64,000 nt of DNA from Crocinitomicaceae bacterium (GTDB lineage Bacteria > Bacteroidota > Bacteroidia > Flavobacteriales_G > Salibacteraceae): NCBI GenBank assembly GCA_002707155.1, contig PAME01000003.1, forward strand, positions 1,216 to 65,215. The letters run 5' to 3'. The notes under the pieces were generated by a model. It was not told the DNA's origin and ran no database searches. It saw nothing but the letters and a program-made list of their open reading frames with translations. Position numbers and translations under genes: made by a program. Shown here piece by piece: positions 7,124 to 16,095 of the stretch. Position 1 is the stretch's first letter, and each line of letters starts with the position of its first letter.

Positions 7124-7513
7124 ATGATAAAGCACACGCTTATTGAAAACCTAGTGCACGTTTCTATTGAAAATGTCGATTTTTCATACAGAATACCTCT
7201 TAATAAACTGGGAAACACAGTAGATTGGAGAATAGGAGAAAAAGATGGTCCAGACATAAAAATTAAGAAGGTGTCCAAATGGACCCTTCAACTATTCACT
7301 AAAAAAGTGGCCTTGGATAATTATCTATTGGATTTCAAGGGTGTTATCGAAAAATACAAATCGGAAAATTCCATCAACTGGAAATCTACTTTTTTGGCAG
7401 TAGCCGTTCAAAATGAATACAATCGCTTAAAAGAAACTTCGAAAGAGGCCGATAAAAAGTCAAGCGAGGCAGAGCTTATTTCAACTTTAAAAAAGAAGTA
7501 CAAACTGGATTAA
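7124..7513 (+). CDS. Hypothetical protein
   Basis: 129 residues, no signal peptide or membrane helix. The N-terminal half is predicted beta-rich (VSIENVDFSYRIPL; DWRIGEKDGPDIKI), the C-terminal half helical and charged (EYNRLKETSKEADKKSS). Not recognised. It follows the non-coding stretch and is the first gene outside the array. A 32-codon open frame from GTG 7520 to TAG 7618 follows (starts VAIYWLNKRRAYF); I would not call it a gene. Confidence 0.55.
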   Translation: MIKHTLIENLVHVSIENVDFSYRIPLNKLGNTVDWRIGEKDGPDIKIKKVSKWTLQLFTKKVALDNYLLDFKGVIEKYKSENSINWKSTFLAVAVQNEYNRLKETSKEADKKSSEAELISTLKKKYKLD

Positions 7514-7707
7514 AAGCAAGTGGCTATCTACTGGCTGAATAAAAGAAGAGCATACTTCACTGAAGAGAAAATTGAAGCCAAAAAAGTCAGCGTAAAAGGA
7601 AACCCAGCTTTACTTTAGGTTTTGATTGATTCCTTAAAGTGCCGCTATTTTAATGAAGTAATTCAACCAACCTGTACTTACAATTGTTTACCTTACAAAC
7701 TCAAACA

Positions 7708-8295
7708 ATGAAAACAATACTCATCATACTCGGTATTCTACTTTTAGCCTTTATTGCTTTTCAATTATATGCCATGAAAGGACAAAGCGGAATTGAAACC
7801 TATCCCTACACCGTAGAAGAAAAATTCGACAACTTTGAAATTCGCAGTTACGAAGCAAGTCTTTTTACTATGGTAAAACTCCCTCCAAGCGAATATAAAA
7901 CCGCTTCTGGACAGGGGTTTAGATTGCTTGCTGGTTACATTTTTGGTGGTAATGAAAGCAATGAAAAAATTGCAATGACGTCACCTGTGCAAATGTCATT
8001 AGAAGATTCAATGACCATGATGTTTATGGTGCCTAAACAATACAAAAAGGAAGATTTACCCAAGCCAAATCAGTCTCAAGTCAAATTCCATGAGGAACCA
8101 GAAAAAAGGGTAGCTGCAATCACATTTGGTGGCTGGGCAGATGACGACAAAATTGAGCGCTACAAAAAAGAGCTTATAAAAGCATTAGAAGCTCAAAAGA
8201 TAAGCTACACACAACGCTTCTATTTTTTAGGTTACAACGCGCCTTACGAAATAGCAAATAGGAAGAATGAGGTCATTGTAGAACTTGCAAATTAA
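7708..8295 (+). CDS. SOUL-family heme-binding-like protein, membrane-anchored
   Basis: 195 residues from ATG 7708 (preferred over TTG 7684 because the hydrophobic anchor IILGILLLAFIAFQL follows it directly). The rest matches the SOUL/p22HBP family: EKFDNFEIRSYEASLF, GFRLLAGYIFGGN, EKIAMTSPVQM and the closing YNAPYEIANRKNEVIVEL. SOUL proteins bind or are linked to heme or porphyrins; bacterial members are mostly uncharacterised. The N-terminal helix predicts an exported or membrane-tethered protein. Stand-alone gene. Confidence 0.9.
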   Translation: MKTILIILGILLLAFIAFQLYAMKGQSGIETYPYTVEEKFDNFEIRSYEASLFTMVKLPPSEYKTASGQGFRLLAGYIFGGNESNEKIAMTSPVQMSLEDSMTMMFMVPKQYKKEDLPKPNQSQVKFHEEPEKRVAAITFGGWADDDKIERYKKELIKALEAQKISYTQRFYFLGYNAPYEIANRKNEVIVELAN

Positions 8296-8442
8296 ACCAG
8301 CTTTAAGCGTTTATTGAAATTACTGCCATTTTGTGTCCTTACAAACACCATTAAAGAAAGCAATTGACCCATTCAGATATTTGATAACTGGGGCATACTA
8401 AAAATAGAACAGTTTGCGTTACACTTGCTTTCAAATGTAGTT

Positions 8443-8808
8443 ATGACCTTATCTAAATCTATAAAACCTTCATTGCCCCTTCTTGCTATTGCAGTGCTAG
8501 TTTCAGTTTATTCCTGCAAAAAAGACGAGGAAGATACTCCTGTTACTCCCCAGTGTTTAGAATCCGCTATCGTTCAATTTGACCTAACTAAAGCCTGCCG
8601 ATTCAGCGCTAAAGTTGATCGCTATACCTTTCAAAGAAAAACTGTTTATGCATTGGTCCTAGGAACTTGTGGCGCTGATCAAACCACCGATATTATTGAT
8701 AGCGAGTGCAACACAATAGGCACATTAGGTGGTATTGCCGGCAACAACAAAATTAACGGCGAAGATTTTTCAAACGCTATTTTCATTGAAACCCTTTGGG
8801 AAAATTGA
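8443..8808 (+). CDS. Lipoprotein, DUF6970-like
   Basis: 121 residues from ATG 8443. A lipobox (VSVYSC, then KKDEEDT) follows a hydrophobic helix. The mature part contains VDRYTFQRKTVYAL and LGTCGADQTTDIIDSECNTIGTLGGIAGN, ending FIETLWEN, a layout I associate with DUF6970-like Bacteroidota lipoproteins (the family name is from memory). It lies 4 bases ahead of the next gene, with which it is probably co-transcribed. Function unknown; outer-membrane or periplasmic. Confidence 0.75.
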   Translation: MTLSKSIKPSLPLLAIAVLVSVYSCKKDEEDTPVTPQCLESAIVQFDLTKACRFSAKVDRYTFQRKTVYALVLGTCGADQTTDIIDSECNTIGTLGGIAGNNKINGEDFSNAIFIETLWEN

Positions 8809-8812
8809 TAAA

Positions 8813-9364
8813 ATGAAAGCACTCCTAGCAACTTCGCTTTTATTTATAAGCCTAGTATCTTTAAGCCAAGTAACTACTGAGAAAGTAATCTCAATCGGCC
8901 CAACACTTTCCTTCCAGAATTACGAACACTTTAAGCGCCTTACTCTGAATTCTCCCGACTGTCGAGTTGAGTTTTTGAGCGACTTCAATTTTGAGTGGGG
9001 TTATGATACAAAAGTGTTGGTAAAAGAAACCAAATTGAGTGAAACCTTATCGGATGGGACTGAATACGAATACGAGCTTATTAAAGTAGTTTCTAAAACT
9101 AAGGTTGCCGATTCTACTCAGTTTAACTTAACCATTGACCCTCAGCGCTACTATTACGAATTGGAGGGATATGAGGCGCACATGAACAATACCTTAAAGC
9201 AACTCGACGATAGCACCTATTTCTACTTTGACGAAGTAGAAATTGAGGTACCTGAACAATTGCGCGAAACCGTTAAAAGTATGGCTCCGGGTAAAACCAG
9301 TAGCATAGGCCGATTCGAGTTTGTAAATACCAAACGCATAAAGCTGCTTCGATTAATTAATTGA
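8813..9364 (+). CDS. Exported protein, DUF4377-like C-terminus
   Basis: 183 residues from ATG 8813, which is preceded by the stop of the lipoprotein gene; the open frame upstream overlaps that gene and is ignored. A signal peptide (LLATSLLFISLVSLSQ) is followed by a domain with FNFEWGYDTKVLVKETKL and YEYELIKVVSKTKV, the pattern of DUF4377 (small proteins linked to stress and META/HslJ-like folds). The C-terminal 60 residues have no known match. Operon with 8443. Confidence 0.7.
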   Translation: MKALLATSLLFISLVSLSQVTTEKVISIGPTLSFQNYEHFKRLTLNSPDCRVEFLSDFNFEWGYDTKVLVKETKLSETLSDGTEYEYELIKVVSKTKVADSTQFNLTIDPQRYYYELEGYEAHMNNTLKQLDDSTYFYFDEVEIEVPEQLRETVKSMAPGKTSSIGRFEFVNTKRIKLLRLIN

Positions 9365-9394
9365 TGTTATTTTGGTCGCCTAAATAGTTACACT

Positions 9395-9871
9395 ATGAAA
9401 AAAACATTCAAAATTATCGTAGTACTTGCGCTTAGTTTTCTAATTACTACCAACCTTACTTCATGTAGAAAAAAACTGAAAGGAGAAAACTTGTTGTACG
9501 AAGGAACATGGACGAACGGGCAGACCTACATGGAATTAGATAGCCAAAACGGGATTTTTTTGTTCGACCCTTTTGACACGAGCTCTACCTATGTAAAGAC
9601 TTGGCTGCCGGGAGATGTTACTATGACTTTCGAAGAAAGTGGAAAAGCAACATATTACCGATACTCCTACTCTAGTTTTTCCAGTGGTTATTCTACCTCA
9701 ACATCTTCTGAAGAAAAAGAAATTAAAGGAAAAGTAAAGATCAAGAATAATACTTTGACCGTTAAGTTTGCTTTCATAAAAGAGGAATTTACAATTACCA
9801 AGCCGCCAACAAATGATGCTATGGGCCGCTATATGGTTTTAAGTGGTGACACTTTTAGGTTAGAGCCTTAA
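9395..9871 (+). CDS. Lipoprotein, unknown function
   Basis: 158 residues: signal helix (IIVVLALSFLITTNLTSC) with a lipobox cysteine, then RKKLKG and a beta-rich domain (GTWTNGQTYMEL; VTMTFEESGKATYYRYSYSS; GKVKIKNNTLTVKFAFIKEEFTI). A Ser/Tyr-rich loop (YSSFSSGYSTSTSS) is in the middle. The shape suggests a small lipocalin-like or calycin-like barrel, but no family is certain. It follows the two preceding small exported proteins by 30 bases. Confidence 0.7.
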   Translation: MKKTFKIIVVLALSFLITTNLTSCRKKLKGENLLYEGTWTNGQTYMELDSQNGIFLFDPFDTSSTYVKTWLPGDVTMTFEESGKATYYRYSYSSFSSGYSTSTSSEEKEIKGKVKIKNNTLTVKFAFIKEEFTITKPPTNDAMGRYMVLSGDTFRLEP

Positions 9872-10114
9872 TTGACTTGACCAATAAAAAGCTCCTGCAG
9901 CATAACCAATGGTCAATACTTCAGCGAAGTAGGTTTAACCAATTATTTATAGTAAAGTAAGTGGCTTAAGAAAATCAATATCTCTAATTTTGCAGATTAA
10001 TTCTGAAAGTGATTTGCATTTTCTCATGAGAAGGCTAATCTGCGTTATTGGAATTAAACAATAAAGTAAAATCCAGAATACAGTTCAACTCCAAGTTGTT
10101 AGAAGAAATCATTG

Positions 10115-11674
10115 ATGGCCGAAAAAATTAAGGAGGAAGAATCAGTAAAAATCAGTCAAGAGCAAATTGACAAATGCCTTGAGGTTTTAGAACAACTGAA
10201 TTCCGATACCGACCAAATTTTTGAAATTCCAAAAAATAAAAGAGTTGCCTTAATAACTGCTGCTGGTCGATTTTCTCGACCTGGAAGAGAAGAGTTTGCA
10301 AGACGTAAAAAGTCCGCTAAAAAAGTTCAAAGACGAAAAACCAAGGAAAAAGATAAACACGCTCGAAATGCAACGGGTATTCGTTCTGCGCGAGAAGCGC
10401 ATATATTCGAAGCTCCCTTGATGATTGCCTTAACGGGTAAAGAAGATGAGAATGCGGTTAAACTATCTTCTCCAAGAAACTGCTACGTCTGTAAAGAAGA
10501 ATTTAATTATTTGCATCACTTCTACGATACAATGTGCAAGGAGTGTGGCGATTTTAATTATGCTAAACGTTTTCAAACTGCTGATTTAACCGATCAAGTT
10601 GCTCTAGTTACGGGTTCACGACTTAAAATTGGCTACCACATTACTCTTCTAATGTTACGTGCTGGTGCCACTGTAATAGCCACTACCCGATTCCCAGCGG
10701 ATTCTGCCATCCGATTTGCAAAAGAACTCGATTTTCACAAATGGAGCAATCGCCTCAAAATTCACGGCTTAGATTTAAGGCATATTCCAAGTGTGGAAAT
10801 ATTTTGCAATTTTATTGAGCAGAAATACGAACGATTGGATATTCTAATCAATAACGCTGCTCAAACGGTAAGGCGTCCTGCTGGATTCTATAAACACCTT
10901 ATGGCGAATGAAGAATTGCCTACAGATCAATTGCCTCAGTTCGCACAAGAATTATTGAAAGATCACAATGCCTGCATCAGTGAAATTCGAGCTTTGAGTT
11001 CGACGTTTTCTGAAAAGGAAGAAAAAAACTTGCCAGTTAGCTGGCACGGAAATCAAATCGGAATTGGATTAAGTGCTTCGGCTAAACTTTCTCAAATACC
11101 TTACAGTATTGATAATTCGTTACCAACCGAAGAAGTATTTCCTGTTGGAGAATTGGATGCGGATTTGCAGCAAGTTGATTTGAGAAAAACAAACAGCTGG
11201 CGACTGAAATTGGGCGAAATTCACACCAATGAAATGCTGGAAGTACAGCTCGTTAATTCTGTGGCTCCTTTTGTATTGGTGAACCGTTTGGTAAACATCA
11301 TGAAAAAGAAAAATACCGGAATGAAGCATGTCATTAATGTTTCTGCAATGGAAGGTAAATTTCACCGTTGGCACAAAGAAGACCGTCACCCGCATACCAA
11401 CATGGCTAAGGCGGCTTTAAATATGATGACGCATACTTCTGCTTCAGATTTTGCAAAATTTGGAATTTATACCAATGCCGTAGACACCGGTTGGGTTACT
11501 GATGAAGATCCAGCAGAATTGGCAAAACGTAAAGAAGACTTGCACGATTTTCAACCTCCGTTAGATATTGTTGACGGTGCTGCAAGAGTATTAGATCCGC
11601 TGTTTGACGGTATCAATACCGGCAAACATTGGTGCGGGAAATTCTTGAAGGATTACCGTCCAATTGATTGGTAG
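10115..11674 (+). CDS. Atypical SDR-family protein with N-terminal CxxC pair
   Basis: 519 residues from ATG 10115. Residues 1-115 are charged ([19 protein letters not shown]); a CYVC...CKEC pair at about 121-142 could bind zinc. A Rossmann fold starts at about 160 ([14 protein letters not shown], TGxxxxIG) with NNAAQT further on. At the active site the serine is present ([10 protein letters not shown]) but the usual YxxxK reads TNMAK, so Tyr is replaced by Thr while Lys is kept. The protein is about twice the usual SDR length. It could be a non-catalytic or altered-chemistry member; similar proteins with HTNMAKA occur in eukaryotes as far as I recall. Stand-alone gene. Confidence 0.8.
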   Translation: MAEKIKEEESVKISQEQIDKCLEVLEQLNSDTDQIFEIPKNKRVALITAAGRFSRPGREEFARRKKSAKKVQRRKTKEKDKHARNATGIRSAREAHIFEAPLMIALTGKEDENAVKLSSPRNCYVCKEEFNYLHHFYDTMCKECGDFNYAKRFQTADLTDQVALVTGSRLKIGYHITLLMLRAGATVIATTRFPADSAIRFAKELDFHKWSNRLKIHGLDLRHIPSVEIFCNFIEQKYERLDILINNAAQTVRRPAGFYKHLMANEELPTDQLPQFAQELLKDHNACISEIRALSSTFSEKEEKNLPVSWHGNQIGIGLSASAKLSQIPYSIDNSLPTEEVFPVGELDADLQQVDLRKTNSWRLKLGEIHTNEMLEVQLVNSVAPFVLVNRLVNIMKKKNTGMKHVINVSAMEGKFHRWHKEDRHPHTNMAKAALNMMTHTSASDFAKFGIYTNAVDTGWVTDEDPAELAKRKEDLHDFQPPLDIVDGAARVLDPLFDGINTGKHWCGKFLKDYRPIDW

Positions 11675-11702
11675 GTTGGTTGGTTGGTTTCTGTCCTTTT
11701 GT

Positions 11703-11879
11703 TCTCGATACATTCCGCGAAAAGCGGAATACTCAAACTGACATTAAAGAATAGTTTAGTTCAATTCAATTCAGCAATAAAAAACATTAATACTGTCCTT
11801 TCGAGTGGCCACCGATAGGAGGTTGTATCGAGAAGCCTTTTACCCATTTGCTGTCATGCTGAATTTATTTCAGCATGAC
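11703..11879. repeat. Composite intergenic palindromes
   Basis: Three inverted repeats: TCTCGATAC (11703-11711) against GTATCGAGA (11825-11833); ATTCCGC / GCGGAAT (11712-11730); and GTCATGCTGAA (11853-11863) against TTCAGCATGAC (11869-11879). The last is a member of a dispersed family with TTCAGCATGA, also at 19616-19638, 38862-38880 and 49964-49974. Just before, GTTG-type tetranucleotides repeat at 11673-11688. No gene lies here. Confidence 0.55.
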
Positions 11880-11939
11880 TAATTAATATAAAGCATCGCA
11901 TTCCTTAAAAAAGGAAACTCCCACTTATCCTTAATCTAT

Positions 11940-11969
11940 TTTGAGTATTCAATTACTCAACTACATTTG
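11940..11969 (+). promoter_or_regulatory. Bacteroidota-type promoter of the M3 peptidase gene
   Basis: TTTG (11940-11943), 18 bases, then TACATTTG (11962-11969): this matches the Bacteroidota -33/-7 consensus TTTG / TAnnTTTG. It lies 31 bases before ATG 12001 and thereby argues against the TTG at 11941 as a start codon. Confidence 0.65.
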
Positions 11970-12000
11970 TCGCAAAATTTATTTGCTAAAAATTCGACGT

Positions 12001-14163
12001 ATGCTACATTCCAGAAAAATAAATCAGTGGATAATTCCACTTGCCGCTTCAGTGTTATTCGCTGCTTGCGCATCCAATGAAAAAGAAGAAACTAAAAAAA
12101 CAGAACCTGTGATTGACAATATTTTACTTAAAGAATGGACAGGCCCTTATGGTGGCGTTCCGGCGTTTGATTCAATGAAATTGGAAGATGTAAAGCCTGC
12201 TTTGCTTCAAGGTATGGAAATGAATCTTGCTGATATTGATGCTATTGCAAACAATGAAGCAGCTCCAACATTCGAGAATACTATTGTTGAAATGGAAAGA
12301 GCGGGTGCGCCTTTAAATCGAGCCTTTAATTATTACGGAATTCTTAGTGGAAATATGTCTTCTCCAGAGTTTAGAGAAATTCAAGCGGAAATGGCACCTA
12401 AATTTTCTGAGTTCTCGTCGAAGATTACTCAAAATGAAAAATTGTTTCAGCGCATTAAATCGGTTTATGATGCTTCTCAAAAAACACCATTAGCAGCTGA
12501 CAAACAACGAGTTTTAGATTTAACGTATATCAGCTTTACGATGAAAGGTGCTGAATTGGATTCGACCAAAAAAGCAGAATATGCTGAATTGAGCAAACAA
12601 CTTTCTAGTTTGTATACCAAATTCTCGAGCAACACTTTACATGATGAGGAAAACTATGTGACTTATTTGACAAAAGATCAGTTGGGTGGTTTATCAGAAG
12701 GATTTGTGAAATCTGCTGCAAAAATTGCTGCTGATAAAGGCAAAGAAGGAATGTACGCTATTACGAACACCCGTTCTTCAATGGATCCATTCTTAACCTA
12801 TTCTACTGAAAGAGAATTGCGCAAACAAGTTTGGACCAATTATTATTCTAGAGGTGATAATGGAGATGAGTTTGACAACAATGAACTGATTGCCGAAGTA
12901 CTTAGACTAAGACGTAAAAAAGTAGAACTACTTGGATTTAAGAACTATGCTGATTGGAGGTTACAGGATAGAATGGCAAAAACTCCAGAAAATGCAATGA
13001 ATTTAATGATGGCTGTTTGGCCAGCAGCAATTGCTAGAGTTGCCGAAGAAGTTGCGGATATGCAAGCAATTGCAAACAAAAACGGAGACAAGATTACTAT
13101 CGAGGCTTGGGATTATCGTTTGTATGCTGAGAAAGTCCGTAAGGATAAATACAATTTAGATTCTGAAGAAGTAAAACAATACTTACAGTTGAATAAGTTA
13201 ACCGAAGCTATGCATATGGTTGCAGGAGAATTATTCAATTTCAAATTCACACCTGTACCGGAAGGTTCGGTTCCAGTATTTCATGAAGACGTTAAGGTTT
13301 GGGAAGTAACGGATCTCACTTCTGGACAAAACGTTGGACTTTGGTATTTAGATCCATATGCACGGCAAGGAAAACGATCAGGTGCATGGGCTACAACTTA
13401 TAGAAGTCAGTCTAGTTTTGATGGTGACAAGAATGTATTGGCTTCAAATAACTCAAATTTTGTAAAACCTGCTCCAGGTGAAGCATTATTAGTGTCCTGG
13501 GACGATGCAACGACGTTCTTCCATGAATTTGGACATGCATTACATTTCTTTTCATCTGACGTAACCTACCCTACTCTTAACAGCGGAGTTAGAGATTACA
13601 CAGAGTTCCAATCTCAATTACTGGAAAGATGGTTAGCGACTGACAAAGTGATTAACAACTACTTGGTACACAACAAAACGGGCGAAGCTATGCCGGCAGA
13701 ATTAGTTGCGAAAATCAAAAAAGCAAGTACGTTTAATCAAGGATTTTCTACTACTGAGTATTTGGCTTCAGCCATTATGGATATGAAATTACATTTAGCT
13801 GATCCTGCAACTATTGACATTGATAAATTCGAAAGAGAAACTTTAGTTGAAATGAATATGCCGAAGGAATTGCCTATGCGTCATAGAACACCTCATTTTG
13901 GTCATGTATTCTCAGGTGAAGGCTATGCAACTGCATACTACGGTTATATGTGGGCCGATGTGCTTACTGCTGATGCTTCTGAAGCATTTGCTGAAGCTCC
14001 AAATGGTTTTTACGACAAGGAACTGGCCGCAAAGGCAGTTAAATTTTTATTTGCTCCTAGAAACGCAATTGACCCAGCTGAAGCTTACAGATTATTTAGA
14101 GGCAGAGATGCTAAGATTGATGCTCTAATGCGCGATAGAGGTTTTCCGGTACCGGCTAAATAA
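12001..14163 (+). CDS. dcp: M3-family peptidyl-dipeptidase (Dcp-type) lipoprotein
   Basis: 720 residues from ATG 12001. A lipoprotein signal (IIPLAASVLFAAC) places it on the periplasmic face of a membrane, and the mature enzyme follows (PYGGVPAFDSMKLEDVKPAL, the usual M3A start). The zinc site is HEFGHALH (about 13531), with the third-ligand region DYTEFQSQLLERW downstream; YATAYYGYMWADV near the C-terminus is typical of the family. Dcp removes C-terminal dipeptides from peptides, here likely in the periplasm for nutrition or turnover. Length is normal. The last 105 bases of the gene are repeated, imperfectly, at 14822-14926. Confidence 0.92.
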   Translation: MLHSRKINQWIIPLAASVLFAACASNEKEETKKTEPVIDNILLKEWTGPYGGVPAFDSMKLEDVKPALLQGMEMNLADIDAIANNEAAPTFENTIVEMERAGAPLNRAFNYYGILSGNMSSPEFREIQAEMAPKFSEFSSKITQNEKLFQRIKSVYDASQKTPLAADKQRVLDLTYISFTMKGAELDSTKKAEYAELSKQLSSLYTKFSSNTLHDEENYVTYLTKDQLGGLSEGFVKSAAKIAADKGKEGMYAITNTRSSMDPFLTYSTERELRKQVWTNYYSRGDNGDEFDNNELIAEVLRLRRKKVELLGFKNYADWRLQDRMAKTPENAMNLMMAVWPAAIARVAEEVADMQAIANKNGDKITIEAWDYRLYAEKVRKDKYNLDSEEVKQYLQLNKLTEAMHMVAGELFNFKFTPVPEGSVPVFHEDVKVWEVTDLTSGQNVGLWYLDPYARQGKRSGAWATTYRSQSSFDGDKNVLASNNSNFVKPAPGEALLVSWDDATTFFHEFGHALHFFSSDVTYPTLNSGVRDYTEFQSQLLERWLATDKVINNYLVHNKTGEAMPAELVAKIKKASTFNQGFSTTEYLASAIMDMKLHLADPATIDIDKFERETLVEMNMPKELPMRHRTPHFGHVFSGEGYATAYYGYMWADVLTADASEAFAEAPNGFYDKELAAKAVKFLFAPRNAIDPAEAYRLFRGRDAKIDALMRDRGFPVPAK

Positions 14164-14184
14164 TCTAAAAAACAACTTAATTTT

Positions 14185-14216
14185 AAAAGCGGTTCCAATT
14201 GGATTCGCTTTTTTTT
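14185..14216 (+). terminator. Rho-independent terminator of dcp
   Basis: AAAAGCG (14185-14191) pairs with CGCTTTT and is followed by a T run up to 14216, 22 bases after the dcp stop. Confidence 0.7.
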
Positions 14217-14279
14217 GCAGAAACTTTTTTTTATTTAAGTTAGCTGTTAAAATGCAATTAATAATTAAATAGAGCTTTT

Positions 14280-14757
14280 ATGAAAACAAGTAATAAATTC
14301 GGTATCGTAGCTACTTTGTTTGCTACAATTTTTCTTTCAAACATATGGAATCCCGTTTATTCCCAAAACTTTGAATTCACTTCATTTACAGTTATAGAAT
14401 CTATTATACCAAATGGTGTTGGAAGATCTCGAATACTCAGTTCTAATGAAAAAAGAGATTATAAGGAATTTACAACTACGAAGTCAGCAGAAGATAATTC
14501 TAGAAATAAATCTGATAGAGATGAAATAAGAGTGCACAATTACGAAGAAACCAAATTGCTTAACTTTTTCAATATTGCTGGAATTAGGTTTCAAAACATA
14601 GCCGCTAATGATGCGATTGTAAATAGCAAGGTTACGTCTATGTTAAACGAAGGATGGGGAACTTGTCAATATTGTGGCTGGAGTTGAATCAGTAGGGTCT
14701 ACGGACGATAGTCATGGGATTTTCGTTACTCGCTTCTATTTTAAACGTTCAAACTAA
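14280..14757 (+). pseudogene. Exported hypothetical protein, frameshifted near its C-terminus
   Basis: From ATG 14280 a signal peptide (VATLFATIFLSNIWNPVYSQ) and a helical domain are read. The frame ends at 14687 in an odd Cys/Trp-rich tail. Dropping one G from GGGG at 14656-14659 gives EGWELVNIVAGVES, then STDDSHGIFVTRFYFK, up to TAA 14755-14757. That ending is the characteristic close of a Bacteroidota secreted family (GWEL...GVES...GIFVTRFIFKK), so the repaired frame is clearly the ancestral one. The gene is followed by its own terminator and then by a copied dcp 3' end. Confidence 0.7.
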
Positions 14758-14780
14758 TTAAGGTTAGATTTTATTAAGTA

Positions 14781-14808
14781 AAAAGAGCCATTCAAGGCTC
14801 TTTTTTTT
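14781..14808 (+). terminator. Rho-independent terminator
   Basis: AAGAGCC, loop ATTCAA, GGCTCTT and eight T. It lies 24 bases after the restored stop codon of the gene at 14280. Confidence 0.75.
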
Positions 14809-14821
14809 AAAGGCCAAGGCA

Positions 14822-14926
14822 AGAAACTCTATTGATCCAGCTGAAGCTTACAGATTATTTAGAGGCAGAGATGCTAAGATTGATGCACTTATGCGTGATC
14901 GTGGGTTTCCAGTTCCGGCTGAGTAA
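14822..14926 (+). pseudogene. Second copy of the 3' end of dcp
   Basis: 105 bases matching 14059-14163, both ending at the stop codon, with no gaps and about 13 differences by my count; an internal run of more than 45 bases is identical. It encodes the final dcp residues (SIDPAEAYRLFRGRDAK ... RGFPVPAE). It has no start codon or upstream coding part, so it is a remnant. Between the two copies lies the frameshifted gene 14280-14757 with its terminator. Confidence 0.85.
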
Positions 14927-14947
14927 GAACAATTTGATAGACAAATA

Positions 14948-14973
14948 AAAAGGGGCGTTAACGCCCCTTTTTT
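14948..14973 (+). terminator. Strong Rho-independent terminator
   Basis: Perfect GGGGCGTTAACGCCCC (14952-14967) flanked by A-run and T-run, so it works in both directions. It follows the copied dcp end by 25 bases, suggesting that this was the original dcp terminator before an insertion split the locus. Confidence 0.85.
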
Positions 14974-15064
14974 GTTGTAAAAGACTGGCAAAATTCCAGT
15001 CGCTATACAAGACATCTGCAAATGGTAAATAAGTAAAATGTTATTTTTGATTTAACTTATTATT

Positions 15065-16095
15065 ATGAAAAACCTATCGCTCTGCTTCTTATTACTTACG
15101 TCTTTCATTTTAACAGCTCAAAAAAATGACTATTCAATTGAGCTTGATGGTACAGATGATATGATTACCGTTTTAAACTCTCCAGTAATTGATAGTATAG
15201 GAGATACTGATTTTTCTTATCACTTGTGGTTCAAAAAGAAGTCTACTGACATTGTAACTGTCCCTAGTGAATATCTGATTGATAGAGACTCAAATAGTGC
15301 TGGGTTTTGGTCTCGTTTAGAAGCCGATGGGAAGGTTAGGTCAATAATTGACGAAGGGTCTAATGCCAATCAAATATACTCTAATGCCTCTTTTTACGAT
15401 GATAATTGGCATTATATCGCTATAGTTGTTGATTTTTCAAACGGGTCGTACAAAGTTTACATCGACGCTATTTTAAATGACTCAGCTACTATGACTATCA
15501 ATACTTCTAAAATTAATGTCCACGATAATTTAAATATAGGAGGAGTAGAATCAAATGGCACAAAGGCCAGATTGTTCAAAGGAAAATTAGATGATATAGC
15601 GTTTTGGAATAAGGCTTTAACCTCAGCAGAAATTACACAGTATATGAACTGCCCTCCAACTGGTGCTGAAATTGCCTAATAGGTTATTGGAATGTTGATC
15701 AAGGTACAGCTACAACAATTGTTGACCAATCTTTAAATAACAATATCAGCATTATCAACGGTAATCCTACTTGGAGTACAGATGCACCGGCCTATGCTTG
15801 TGATAGTTCGAAAAACGAGGTAACAGACTCTACCTCCATAAGCGAAGTAGTAAAATCTATTATTAAAATTTTCCCAAATCCAACGTGTGGAATTATTACA
15901 ATTGATTTTGAGCAGGTAATCAACGGGCAGATATCATTTGTAGATGTTTTAGGTAAAGAATCCCTGAGAAAGAAATTTAATAACACTAAACTTGAAGTAA
16001 ACCTTAAAGAGTTAGAAGCTAAGGGGGTTTATTTTGCAAAAGTTCTCGACCAAGCAGGAAGCGTTATTGCCATTAAAAAAATTGTCTATCATTAA
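15065..16095 (+). pseudogene. LamG-domain T9SS-secreted protein, frameshifted
   Basis: Signal peptide (LCFLLLTSFILTAQ) and a LamG/concanavalin-like domain (YSIELDGTDDMITV; DFSYHLWFKKKS; NWHYIAIVVDFSNGSYKVY; KGKLDDIAFWNKALTSAEI) run to MNCPPTGAEIA and a TAA at 15677. One frame over, the text continues LIGYWNVDQGTA ... ISEVVKSIIKIFPNPTCG, a T9SS type A sorting domain ending VIAIKKIVYH at 16095. A one-base deletion near 15674-15676 explains the break. As it stands the product would have a LamG domain but no sorting signal, so it would not be anchored by T9SS. A TATTTTTG box at 15042-15049 may be its -7 element. Confidence 0.8.

Noticed and set aside
7520-7618. 32-codon frame after gene 7124
   Set aside because: GTG start, no ribosome site, and too short for family evidence; mentioned only in the neighbouring entry.
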